Source: a virus. From it: a stretch of 26,960 nucleotides of DNA. Below the pieces are notes generated by a model, which saw only the letters and a program-made list of their open reading frames with translations, did no database searches and was not told where the DNA came from. This document shows, piece by piece, positions 14,116 to 22,044 of the stretch; the first letter of the stretch is position 1; the number at the start of each line of letters is the position of its first letter. Both the position numbers and the translations under genes were made by a program. The DNA is taken from positions 1 to 26,960 of the IMG/VR virus record IMGVR_UViG_3300021963_000552; one strand, given 5' to 3'.

Positions 14116-14607
14116 TTAATATCCTAGTTTTCGTAACTGTGAAATAGTGTTCATACTATTTATATGTCGCACCCCAATTCCACCCTTTGCAACCCACTCT
14201 TTGATGTTTTTTTCGTAGTCATCAATTAAAAGATTTGGTGTTCCGTCTGCATTTACTGCAAATTTCTGCTTTTCTTCTCTTGCAACAAGATAAACATGCT
14301 CTACATTACCCAAATGCTTTCGAACCCACTCAATCTTTTCCGGCTTACAAGTAGCCATACGCTTGGAAGGCGTGGACAAAATATATGGTTGATGCGGCTT
14401 TATGAACCTCCATAGTAGCATTGCATCAGGCATAGGCTCTAAGTTAGCCCAAAACTTTGGTACTTTACTTAGTGCTTCCCATTTGACATCCTTTTCGGTA
14501 TGCTGAAAAGGTTCTAAACCTTGTGAAGTCAATACTTTATTTGCTCCGCCCATAAAGTTGACTAACACTTGATCCATGTCACAATAAATTTGTGGCAATT
14601 CGTTCAT
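14116..14607 (-). CDS. HAD-family 5'(3')-deoxyribonucleotidase-like protein
   Basis: 163 residues. Motif I is CDMDQVLVNF with Asp10 and Asp12 (nucleophile and acid/base of the HAD superfamily); PYILSTPSK (74-82) holds the motif II Thr/Ser; Lys112-114 in EEKQKFAV fits motif III; LLIDDYEKNI (126-135) carries the motif IV Asp pair. The layout matches 5'-nucleotidase/deoxyribonucleotidase (NT5C-type) proteins which dephosphorylate nucleoside monophosphates. It is oddly located among structural genes, one base after the EF-hand mosaic gene, so it may act on nucleotides late in infection or on another phosphate substrate. The end of this gene carries the late promoter for the next. Confidence 0.87.
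   Translation of the reverse strand: MNELPQIYCDMDQVLVNFMGGANKVLTSQGLEPFQHTEKDVKWEALSKVPKFWANLEPMPDAMLLWRFIKPHQPYILSTPSKRMATCKPEKIEWVRKHLGNVEHVYLVAREEKQKFAVNADGTPNLLIDDYEKNIKEWVAKGGIGVRHINSMNTISQLRKLGY
14157..14164 (-). promoter_or_regulatory. T4-type late promoter, TATAAATA
   Basis: Minus strand TATAAATA, the T4 late promoter octamer read by the phage sigma (gp55) and clamp. It is located inside the end of the HAD gene, 57 bases upstream of the Ig-domain virion gene start (14100). Confidence 0.65.
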
Positions 14608-14608
14608 T

Positions 14609-16567
14609 TTATTCTTTGTTTTCTTTCAATTCCGGATTAATTTCGATTGGCTCTTTCTTGCCAGTCAATTGATCGCCCCTTTCAACAGCTTTTTTGCTAG
14701 GGGTTTCTTCTTTAATCTTCTTTTTCTTCATTACGTCTTTAAGTTTCTTTGGCTTTTTAGCTTCAACGATTTCTTCTTCGTTAACAGAAACATTGCCAAC
14801 TGTTTTAATTTTAACGTTTGCATCAACGCCTAATGCTTTAAATGCTTTATTAAATTTCTTAGCTAATTCTGGACCACCAGACTTGAACTCAGGAACTTTA
14901 TCTTCTTCGGATACCGCAAGCCACTTTGAAATGCCACTCTTTTTCAATTCACCTTTAGTCACATGCTTTGCAACAGCATTCAAATCTGGATTTGTACCTT
15001 CTTTGTTCAAAAGATTGTGATAGCGAACCGCTTTCTTTAAGTCTTTGCTTGCGTTTGCATTCTTTGGATCACCAGCTTTGTCAAAATGATCGTCTGCTTT
15101 AGCTTTAGCTTCAGCACCACGCTTCATAGCCCTAATCTTGTCCATCAAACCTTCAGCCATTTTCTTTCTAGCGGCTAGTGCGGCTAGCTTCGCACGTTTG
15201 GCGGCCGCTTCTTTATCATGCGGCTTGTCGCTTGGCTTAACGTCTTTGTCGTATGCGTCACTCTCTTCCATGTCCTTTGGCTTATTACCCGCCTTCTTCA
15301 TTGCAATAGCAATAGCGGCTTGTTGTGCTGGACTACCTGCTTCATCGATTTGAACTTCTTCAATGTACATGTTCAATTCATACTTATGATTGTCCATGTT
15401 GTAAACTTGAAGGTGCAATTTCTTCTTAGATTCTTTGCCGTCTTTCTTTAGATTAACAGAGAATGAATTTGTTTTACCAGCAGAAGGTTTCTTAGGGCCA
15501 GTAGCAACTTTGTCGTGCCAATCATCCATGTCTACTTCAAAGCCACGCTTCTCTGCTTGCTTGATAGCTGTCTGTACTGCTGTAGAATAATCTTTGTGAT
15601 AAATTTCATAGTCAGACTTCTCTTGTAAGTCTGTTTCTTCTTTACGCAACTTTGCTAAATCATCACCATCAATTTTACCATTCTTGTTCTTATCAAGTGC
15701 TTTTTGTTTTGCTGACAACTCTTCACCACGCAACTTCGCTAAATCAGAACCATCGATCTTGCCGTTCTTGTTCTTGTCGATTGCTTTTTGCTTTGGAGAC
15801 AATTCTTCATTTGTTTTCTTACCATACATGTCAACTAGTTGTTTAACATAGAAATTGTAATGACCACGGCGATCATTGTATTCTCTATCTCCAAGTACAG
15901 TCTTTAGTGCTTGCACAGCATCTTTTAATTCTGAACCCTTCATTATTTTTAATGCGTCTGTGACAAGTGAATCAACTCTTTGTGAGGCTTCCGTCACATC
16001 TTCATTTGTTTTCTTATCGTCATTGTCAAACTGTTTTCTAGTAGCTTTCATAATGCCAGAGAAACGTTTGTTGCCTTTTTTAATGTCGCCTTCTTTGTCT
16101 GCCTTAGATGCGTCTTCGCCAGCTTTCTTTTTATAGTCTGCTAGTTTCTCGTTAGACAACTCATCAAGCTGTGTTTCTTCTTTCATGTTTTTTCTAGCAA
16201 CACGATTCTGTGCCAGTTTAGAAACAAACTTGATTTCAGCGCCAGCAAGAGATTTCAAAGATTTCAAATCTAATCTATCAAGCATGGCAATCAATTTCTT
16301 GTATGTGTCGCTAGATGGATCAACTGTATTAATTTTAGAGTACTCAGCTTTTAATGCGGCAATCTGAGATGGACTAAAAGATTCTTCAACAGTCTCTTCT
16401 GTTCTCAATGATTTCTTTTGTTGCTGAATTGCTTTGCGTTCTTTCTCTTGCTTCAAACGCAACTGAATCGACTTCAATGTCAACTTAGCACGTTTCTCTG
16501 CTGATTGTGTGTCTTTAATTGAAGTGCCAGAACCAACTTCTGCTTCTTTAATGTTTTTGTCAGTCAT
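14609..16567 (-). CDS. Large mosaic protein with EF-hands (internal head or assembly protein)
   Basis: 652 residues, Lys/Glu/Ala-rich, no signal peptide or membrane helix. It reads as a chain of separate modules joined by acidic linkers (EETQLDE, TNEDVTEA, TNEEL, EEVQIDEA, NEEEIVEA). Recognisable pieces: LDELSNEKLADYKKKAGEDASKADKEGD (about 134-161); QRVDSLVTDALKIMKGSEL...DREYNDRRGHYNFYVKQLVDMYG (196-249); two EF-hand units (255-310); YHKDYSTAVQTAI...KYELNMYIEE (323-403); GSPAQQAAIAIAMKKAGNKP (411-430); AEGLMDKIRAMKRGAEAKAKADDHFDKAG (471-499). From memory these pieces recur in different orders in T4-like marine phages. I/L-x-E|A sites like those cut by T4 prohead protease sit at two joins. It is probably an internal head protein or scaffold; this is inference. 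A GGAG ribosome site precedes the ATG. Confidence 0.82.
   Translation of the reverse strand: MTDKNIKEAEVGSGTSIKDTQSAEKRAKLTLKSIQLRLKQEKERKAIQQQKKSLRTEETVEESFSPSQIAALKAEYSKINTVDPSSDTYKKLIAMLDRLDLKSLKSLAGAEIKFVSKLAQNRVARKNMKEETQLDELSNEKLADYKKKAGEDASKADKEGDIKKGNKRFSGIMKATRKQFDNDDKKTNEDVTEASQRVDSLVTDALKIMKGSELKDAVQALKTVLGDREYNDRRGHYNFYVKQLVDMYGKKTNEELSPKQKAIDKNKNGKIDGSDLAKLRGEELSAKQKALDKNKNGKIDGDDLAKLRKEETDLQEKSDYEIYHKDYSTAVQTAIKQAEKRGFEVDMDDWHDKVATGPKKPSAGKTNSFSVNLKKDGKESKKKLHLQVYNMDNHKYELNMYIEEVQIDEAGSPAQQAAIAIAMKKAGNKPKDMEESDAYDKDVKPSDKPHDKEAAAKRAKLAALAARKKMAEGLMDKIRAMKRGAEAKAKADDHFDKAGDPKNANASKDLKKAVRYHNLLNKEGTNPDLNAVAKHVTKGELKKSGISKWLAVSEEDKVPEFKSGGPELAKKFNKAFKALGVDANVKIKTVGNVSVNEEEIVEAKKPKKLKDVMKKKKIKEETPSKKAVERGDQLTGKKEPIEINPELKENKE
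15638..15805 (-). repeat. Two tandem 84-bp repeats, each one EF-hand unit
   Basis: Residues 255-282 and 283-310 of the mosaic protein are two 28-residue copies differing at five positions. Each holds a 12-residue calcium loop, DKNKNGKIDGSD (264-275) and DKNKNGKIDGDD (292-303), with Asp/Asn at positions 1, 3, 5 and an acid at 12, then LAKLR. The spacing suggests a recent duplication or a dockerin-like pair. Confidence 0.85.
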
Positions 16568-16579
16568 CTATATCTCCTA

Positions 16580-19330
16580 TTAACTGTCTACTTTAGCGCC
16601 AGCACGCCATTGATAACACGACCAGTATTTTGCTTTCCATTTTGGTCCTGGATTATCACAACCATGTCTTGCTCTGAAACTTGCTCTACGTTCTGGATCG
16701 TCACGTTTGATTTCCATATTGGGATCACCGAAACGAACGATAACAACATTACCATTTGGTCCCATAGTGTATACACCAAACTTCTTTGGACCATCAGGTG
16801 TTCTGAATGGATTATTAAGTGTAACTGTTTTGCCTTGATAGTCTGCTTCGACTAAAATGCTTTCCCAATCAACTTCTTCTAAAATTTCAGTTTCTTCTGC
16901 GACACTATCTTTTGGCACACAATCAGGAACCATTTTGTTCCCTTTCTTTTTCATGCCAACTTGTTTATGTGTGTCCCAACATTTTTCTTCTAAGTCTTTG
17001 CAGTCATCGCAACATTCATCTTCTTCATCAAAGACTTTATACTTTCTTTGTGTAGCAGGTTCATTGACTGTATTGCTTGCAGTCTCTTGTGAATACTTAG
17101 CTGTGACGATTTCTAGGCTTTGACCAGGAGTTTCTCTGGAGTACGCAATACGCATTGCATCTGTGCCCCACTCTAACGCTTCTGCAAATTTAGAGAACTC
17201 TTCGTTGCTTTTTACTTTAGATGCTAAGTCGCTATCCGCACCGCCCCATGTTCCTTTACCCTTTGTGATAAAAGAATTCACTCTAGCGAATGCCCATTGT
17301 TGTGGTGTTGTTCCAGGTCTATGTCCGCCTTGCCAAGCCGCCATACCACGATTGTAAACTTGTTTTAGAATGCCATAAGAAATGCCAGACTTCTCCGCTT
17401 TCTTTTTCAAGCCTTCAATCTCTTCTAAGATTGGTTTAAACTCTTCGTATGCGTCCCCGAAATCTTCTGGATCCATGCCCATCAATTCAGCTTCTAATTC
17501 ATCATCATTGTCTTCTTCATCATCTTCTAATTCATCATCCGACATTTCTTCATCATCACCATTTTCAAATTCTAAGTAATCACGTACTGAAGAAATGTAG
17601 TCTGTCGCTTTTGTAATTTTAGAAAGAACCCATTGCTCTGGCTCTTCTTCCATGCTTTCCATCATATCTAAAACATCTTCTGCGTCATCTACAAGACTAG
17701 CCAATTCAATTTGCGCCATAGAGATACCATCCATCTCTACAGAATCGTCATACTCTTCGCCCATCAACTTCATGCCAGTTACATCTTGAATCAACTTCCA
17801 AGCGGCAGTCTGATTCTTATCAGCAATAAGTTTCTTGAGTTTTTCTTTTTGTTCTTTTGACGCAACTTCAAAGAACTTCATCATTTCCATCATACCGATG
17901 TTGCCTTTGTATGCGGCTTCTTGAATAGATTCTTTTTGTAGTTGTGTTTTTGTCATTCTGAACAATGCATCGCTAGACAATACCATGTCTAACAATGTTG
18001 ACAACAAATTATTTGTTGCAGTTCTTTCTTGCGTTGAAAGTGTGTCGCCAGTCTCTAGTTTAGATACAGCACGTTTGATAACACCCAACAATGCTTTGTC
18101 TGCTAAACCCATACGAACAAGCATATCTAAACGTGACAATTCTTTCTTGTCAACTGCTTCACCATACATCTGTTTGAATTTTTTTGTATGCTTAGATTGT
18201 GGCATACCTTTTTCACGTGCTTCTTTATCACCAGGTGCGTCTTTGTATGCACTTGAATCAGAATCTGATTTTGGTCCAGTTGTTGCAAAGTGTGATGCAC
18301 GTGCATCTTTAGTATCTTTGTCTAAACCAACATAATACTTCTTAGGTTGTGTTCCATCTTTACTATTAACATCTTTGTCTTGTGGTAGAGTTGGTTTTTC
18401 AACAATGAAATTTGCAAATGAGCTGTTTACATCTTCTTTAGTAGTAGACACATGTTGTTTTCTCAACAACTCATTTTTTCGTGCAACTGGAATTAAACGT
18501 ACTGCGAACTTACGAATTGCTGGCAATGTTTTTTGCAGTCTTGTATCAACTGCAATTTTCTCACCAGTACTCAAGTCCGCATAGTTCTTACCACCAGCAA
18601 GTCTTGCTCTGAAAAATTTATATGCCATCTTAACGGCACGTTGTTTCAATCTCTTAGGATCGGCAAAACGTTTTGCTTGCAATGATCTTGCTCTAACTAA
18701 ACGCTTTTGAATTCTTTTGAATTGTTGCGCTCTTTGTCTACGTTGTGCAAATGACAAAACGTTTTCATCTAATTCTAGTTCTTCAGACAATTTCATTCCT
18801 TTCTTAACCGCATTGAATAACGCTTTTGCGTCTGCGTCAGATAATTTTGATGGCACACCTTGTTTAAAACTATTAAAATCATCCGATGATACAAAACTAC
18901 GCATTTTGGAACCAGACATACCTGTAACGCCTTCTGCGTCAGGGTCACGTTCTCCTGCTGAAATGATTTCGATTGATTTAAAGTCAAAGTCTTTGCCGTT
19001 GTACTTATTCAGCAAAGTCTTAAATTCTGGGATTCTGTCGCTACCTACCACGACAACTAGATTGTCGTATTTACCTGTGAGTTCTTTTGCAACTTCAATA
19101 ATTGTACGTGCAGGCGAATTCTGAACCATAGGTCCAAATGCCTTTTTGGCAAACTTAACTTTTGTATTGAAGTCTAGGGGGTCTTTTTTAGGATTTGTGC
19201 TGTGAGAAAGATACAGTTTTGCATCAGCGTTGCGCTTGATTGCTTCAGACTTGATTTTATCTGCTAATTTTTCGTGCCCATTTGTCATGGGATTCATTCT
19301 TCCGAATGATAAAACTACTGTACTTTTCAT
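16580..19330 (-). CDS. 916-aa nucleotidyltransferase fused to mosaic capsid-type modules
   Basis: Residues 1-180 are a Rossmann-type nucleotidyltransferase of the NadM/coaD (HIGH) family: VVLSFGRMNPMTNGH (5-19, TNGH motif) and TGMSGSKMRSF (136-146, the ISSTxxR-type motif). The remainder joins modules: LSFAQRRQRAQQFKRI...KNELLRK (192-291, very basic); GLADKALLGVIKRAVSKLET...LQK (408-466); AYKGNIGMMEMMKFFEVASKEQ...VTGMKL (473-522); SKITKATDYISSVRDYLEF (570-588); a 30-residue Asp/Glu run (590-620); SGISYGILKQVYNRGMAAWQGGHRPGTTPQQWAFARV (648-684, DUF5824-like); a Cys-rich segment CWDTHKQVGMKKKGNKMVPDCV (784-805); and FGDPNMEIKRDDPERRASFRARHGCDNPGPK (867-897, DUF6321-like). Family names are from memory. 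Late promoter upstream. Confidence 0.85.
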   Translation of the reverse strand: MKSTVVLSFGRMNPMTNGHEKLADKIKSEAIKRNADAKLYLSHSTNPKKDPLDFNTKVKFAKKAFGPMVQNSPARTIIEVAKELTGKYDNLVVVVGSDRIPEFKTLLNKYNGKDFDFKSIEIISAGERDPDAEGVTGMSGSKMRSFVSSDDFNSFKQGVPSKLSDADAKALFNAVKKGMKLSEELELDENVLSFAQRRQRAQQFKRIQKRLVRARSLQAKRFADPKRLKQRAVKMAYKFFRARLAGGKNYADLSTGEKIAVDTRLQKTLPAIRKFAVRLIPVARKNELLRKQHVSTTKEDVNSSFANFIVEKPTLPQDKDVNSKDGTQPKKYYVGLDKDTKDARASHFATTGPKSDSDSSAYKDAPGDKEAREKGMPQSKHTKKFKQMYGEAVDKKELSRLDMLVRMGLADKALLGVIKRAVSKLETGDTLSTQERTATNNLLSTLLDMVLSSDALFRMTKTQLQKESIQEAAYKGNIGMMEMMKFFEVASKEQKEKLKKLIADKNQTAAWKLIQDVTGMKLMGEEYDDSVEMDGISMAQIELASLVDDAEDVLDMMESMEEEPEQWVLSKITKATDYISSVRDYLEFENGDDEEMSDDELEDDEEDNDDELEAELMGMDPEDFGDAYEEFKPILEEIEGLKKKAEKSGISYGILKQVYNRGMAAWQGGHRPGTTPQQWAFARVNSFITKGKGTWGGADSDLASKVKSNEEFSKFAEALEWGTDAMRIAYSRETPGQSLEIVTAKYSQETASNTVNEPATQRKYKVFDEEDECCDDCKDLEEKCWDTHKQVGMKKKGNKMVPDCVPKDSVAEETEILEEVDWESILVEADYQGKTVTLNNPFRTPDGPKKFGVYTMGPNGNVVIVRFGDPNMEIKRDDPERRASFRARHGCDNPGPKWKAKYWSCYQWRAGAKVDS

Positions 19331-19388
19331 GGAGGTTTCCTTAGACTTATCCTTGCAGGTCTGCCGTAGCCTAACTGCGCTTATGATT

Positions 19389-19396
19389 TATTTATA
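19389..19396 (-). promoter_or_regulatory. T4-type late promoter, TATAAATA
   Basis: Minus strand TATAAATA in the 149-base gap, 59 bases upstream of the 916-aa gene. It is preceded by AGGTAAT, giving a 15-base sequence (19389-19403) identical to the one at 22036-22050. The rest of the gap shows no gene or strong hairpin. Confidence 0.7.
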
Positions 19397-19479
19397 ATTA
19401 CCTGTATTTAGTGCATATGTACCAAGTATTTCTATATCCCGAGTTATACATAAAGGTGTCCGGTTTCAGATTAACCTTA

Positions 19480-20784
19480 TTACCTAGAAACCTCTTCCCA
19501 ATCCACAGAAGTCAAAGCACTAACAGTATTAACAGAAGCCGACATTGCAATTGTTAATGGTTCTGGTGTTGAAGTTAATGAGTTTCTTTGCAATTGAAAC
19601 TTAAACAATGCTTCTTTCAAAATGTCAATCGTCTGTGAAGATTGATTTGTGATGCCGATGTATCCAGTTCCAAGAACTGTTCCTCCAGATATTCCCGTAG
19701 CACTCAAGTCATATTGAACTGAAGAATCCGTAATATCAGTCCATGATGGTGATGTTAATGTTCCACCCCTAATTATTCGCCAAGCAACACTACATGGGTT
19801 TGAGTTGATACCCAATAATGATATTGCAGTAAGAATTACAATCGCATCAAGGTTTGCAGACTTTAATTGGAGAGACACTACCGGATAATATGTTCCTGCT
19901 GTAGTCAATGTTTTTGGTGTTTGAACTGGCGTACCGATAGATTTTTGATCGCCACGCAATTCGTATCCACCTTCAGAAATTGTAGAAGAACAAATTTGCT
20001 TAAATGTGCTTCCGCCAGATACGGTTCCGATATTTTTGATTTCATATCGTAATGGTAAAGACGCTGTAGTGATATATGTTGAACTCAATAGGTTTGCGTG
20101 ATGAAACGAATGACAATGAATCAATTGTCCATTGATAACAAACCCACATCGAACAGAACCAACACCCAACCATTCAATATCTGTCCAGAAAATTTGTGCT
20201 TGTGTCAAATCTAATGTCAATTGTGATGGACCTGTACCATCCAATGGGTCATAATTCCAGTCTGCTTGGAGTGCTGGCGTATCAACAACTGATCCACTTA
20301 CCATAGACCTTTCAACAAAACTAATTGTGTTTCCAGATTGCTCTAAGAAGATTCCGTTGTTTGCACCAAAGTATCCGACACGTTGTCTTAGATTTGTTTT
20401 CGGTGCATTCATCACCATAGTGTTCAAAACAAACAATGACTTACCTGGTTGATAAGACATAACTTTTGTTGTCTCACGAACAATCTCTGCATTTGCAGTT
20501 CCGTTTGTCAAATTCAGATTAATCAAACCCTCATTTGATGAAAATACGTATGTTGTATTTGCTGTGTTTGACGTAGCCCAAAGTCCGTTGTCTTTATATC
20601 TATGTGAAGAATCAAAGAGTGTCAATGGCGTTGACATTCTTGCTCTACCGAATGCATCAACCGCAACACCTGTTGGGTTTGCAGGACCAACACGATTGCC
20701 GTATTGATCGGCGAGCATGACAACTTCAAAGAGTGTTTTGTTGTCTTGTAAATATTGGTGGGTGTCTTTTCTAAACTGTGCCAT
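19480..20784 (-). CDS. Virion structural protein
   Basis: 434 residues from the ATG at 20784, MAQFRKDTHQYLQDNKTLFEVVMLADQYGN. An ATG four codons earlier (20796) is possible, but the chosen one overlaps the preceding stop (TAATG) and has AAGGA upstream. VDAFGRARMSTPLTLFDSSHRYKDNG (about 42-67) is, from memory, a conserved block of a cyanophage/pelagic myovirus virion protein. The remainder is Ser/Thr/Asn/Gly-rich beta structure with several predicted strands (for example WTDIEWLGVGSVRCGFVINGQLIHCH). It is likely a capsid- or tail-attached protein; the precise location in the particle is not visible from sequence. It is coupled to the KxDG gene upstream. Confidence 0.86.
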   Translation of the reverse strand: MAQFRKDTHQYLQDNKTLFEVVMLADQYGNRVGPANPTGVAVDAFGRARMSTPLTLFDSSHRYKDNGLWATSNTANTTYVFSSNEGLINLNLTNGTANAEIVRETTKVMSYQPGKSLFVLNTMVMNAPKTNLRQRVGYFGANNGIFLEQSGNTISFVERSMVSGSVVDTPALQADWNYDPLDGTGPSQLTLDLTQAQIFWTDIEWLGVGSVRCGFVINGQLIHCHSFHHANLLSSTYITTASLPLRYEIKNIGTVSGGSTFKQICSSTISEGGYELRGDQKSIGTPVQTPKTLTTAGTYYPVVSLQLKSANLDAIVILTAISLLGINSNPCSVAWRIIRGGTLTSPSWTDITDSSVQYDLSATGISGGTVLGTGYIGITNQSSQTIDILKEALFKFQLQRNSLTSTPEPLTIAMSASVNTVSALTSVDWEEVSR

Positions 20785-22010
20785 TATCGTTGCCATCCTT
20801 TGATTACATCAGGAGAGAAATTTGCATAACTGAATTGCATTCTGTCAACCAACTTGACAGCATTCCCCTTGATCTTATCGATTGCTACGTAGCCTTCGAC
20901 ACCAGTTACCTCATATCCTTTCTTAGTCAATAAGAAAGTGTTTAAGGTTTTAACTTCATCCATCTTTTTAATCAGAATCAATTTCGCTTCTGCTAGTAGA
21001 TTCATCATTGTAAAAATATCTTCTAAGTGTGCTTTGTTCTTTGGTGAGAAAAATTGCAGAACTTTGCTTTTCTTTAGCATCTGAGTAGCACGCCCACGTT
21101 CGCCTTTACCCTCTGCTTGTTTCTCGTAGTAGTCTTCAATGTATTGAATTAATTCTTTAACGTGAGTTTTGACGTTTGTGATTTTCAATTGCTGGCGCAC
21201 TTTTGAATTATTGAATGTCTTGATGCGTTCAATCAAATCATCATCCGTATTGATATAGTTTAGAGTAGCGGCATCTAACTTTTGAAATATCTTTCCAGCG
21301 TCAGATAGAATTGCAGTCACATTGTCATTCTCTGCTTGCGTCAACGTAGCTTTACCAGACACATCGTGATAGACTGCGCTTGTCATCCAAACGTTTGAAT
21401 TCTTTGTGAGTGTGCTGAGAATGTCTTTACCAAAAACTGCTGACATTGTTTCGAATGTGTCGCCTTCGTATATTGTATGCCAAACGATACCAATCTTTGC
21501 TCTTTGTATTTCTTTAGCAAGTTCACTTCCCGTAGGTACTGCATAGACAAGAGTGTTTGGATGAAACGTTACGTATGATTCGCCTTCAATTGTTTCTGTC
21601 TTCAAGTCTGATTGTGTGAATAACAAGTCGCCTTGAATCACGCCTTTGATGTTGATCTTAGGCAACCACATCAAACACGCTTTGAGTTTGTCTGCTAAAT
21701 CGCCAGAAGTGTCTGCATCGATATCTGCTGGAGTTTTATATACTTTAGGATTTTTATTGAAGACACCCTTCTTCGCAACAAAGAACTTGCCGTCTGTTGG
21801 GTCTTGTCCTGCAAAAACTGCTGGTGCACCATCCCACTTGACTGAAATGTCAACTTTGCTTTTAGAATGTCCAGCAAGCATATCACGCACCGCTCTGAGT
21901 GCGTTTATGCTATCTCTAGTTCCTTCAACACCGCCATTTAGAACATCGTCTTCCGCATGTTCCATGTGAGTGTTTTTCTTCTCAATAAGATAATCTTTAA
22001 ATTTAAACAT
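20784..22010 (-). CDS. KxDG-motif ligase-like protein (DUF6267-type)
   Basis: 408 residues. The N-terminus NTHMEHAEDDVLNGGVEGTRDSINALRAVRDMLAG (13-47) and ISVKWDGAPAVFAGQDP...GKFFVAKKGVF (56-84) match, from memory, a conserved marine phage family (I recall DUF6267). KWDG (Lys58-Gly61) is the form of motif I of DNA/RNA ligases and capping enzymes, where the Lys takes AMP or GMP; VIQGDLLFT (124-132) may be motif III/IIIa-like, and GIVWHTIYEG (173-182) motif IV-like. The C-terminal half is helical and lysine-rich. It has a late promoter 26 bases upstream and precedes the virion protein and nucleotidyltransferase genes. The enzyme activity is inferred, not proven. Confidence 0.83.
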   Translation of the reverse strand: MFKFKDYLIEKKNTHMEHAEDDVLNGGVEGTRDSINALRAVRDMLAGHSKSKVDISVKWDGAPAVFAGQDPTDGKFFVAKKGVFNKNPKVYKTPADIDADTSGDLADKLKACLMWLPKINIKGVIQGDLLFTQSDLKTETIEGESYVTFHPNTLVYAVPTGSELAKEIQRAKIGIVWHTIYEGDTFETMSAVFGKDILSTLTKNSNVWMTSAVYHDVSGKATLTQAENDNVTAILSDAGKIFQKLDAATLNYINTDDDLIERIKTFNNSKVRQQLKITNVKTHVKELIQYIEDYYEKQAEGKGERGRATQMLKKSKVLQFFSPKNKAHLEDIFTMMNLLAEAKLILIKKMDEVKTLNTFLLTKKGYEVTGVEGYVAIDKIKGNAVKLVDRMQFSYANFSPDVIKGWQR

Positions 22011-22035
22011 AATTGGTCTATCGTTGCAATAGACC

Positions 22036-22043
22036 TATTTATA
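22036..22043 (-). promoter_or_regulatory. T4-type late promoter, TATAAATA
   Basis: Minus strand TATAAATA 26 bases upstream of the KxDG gene ATG (22010), directly after the stop of the 112-aa gene. With the preceding AGGTAAT it forms the same 15-mer found at 19389-19403. Confidence 0.7.
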
Positions 22044-22044
22044 A

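Noticed and set aside
19331-19479. A 17-codon frame (MYNSGYRNTWYICTKYR) in the intergenic gap
   Set aside because: No ribosome site, and it overlaps the late promoter region; too short to support.
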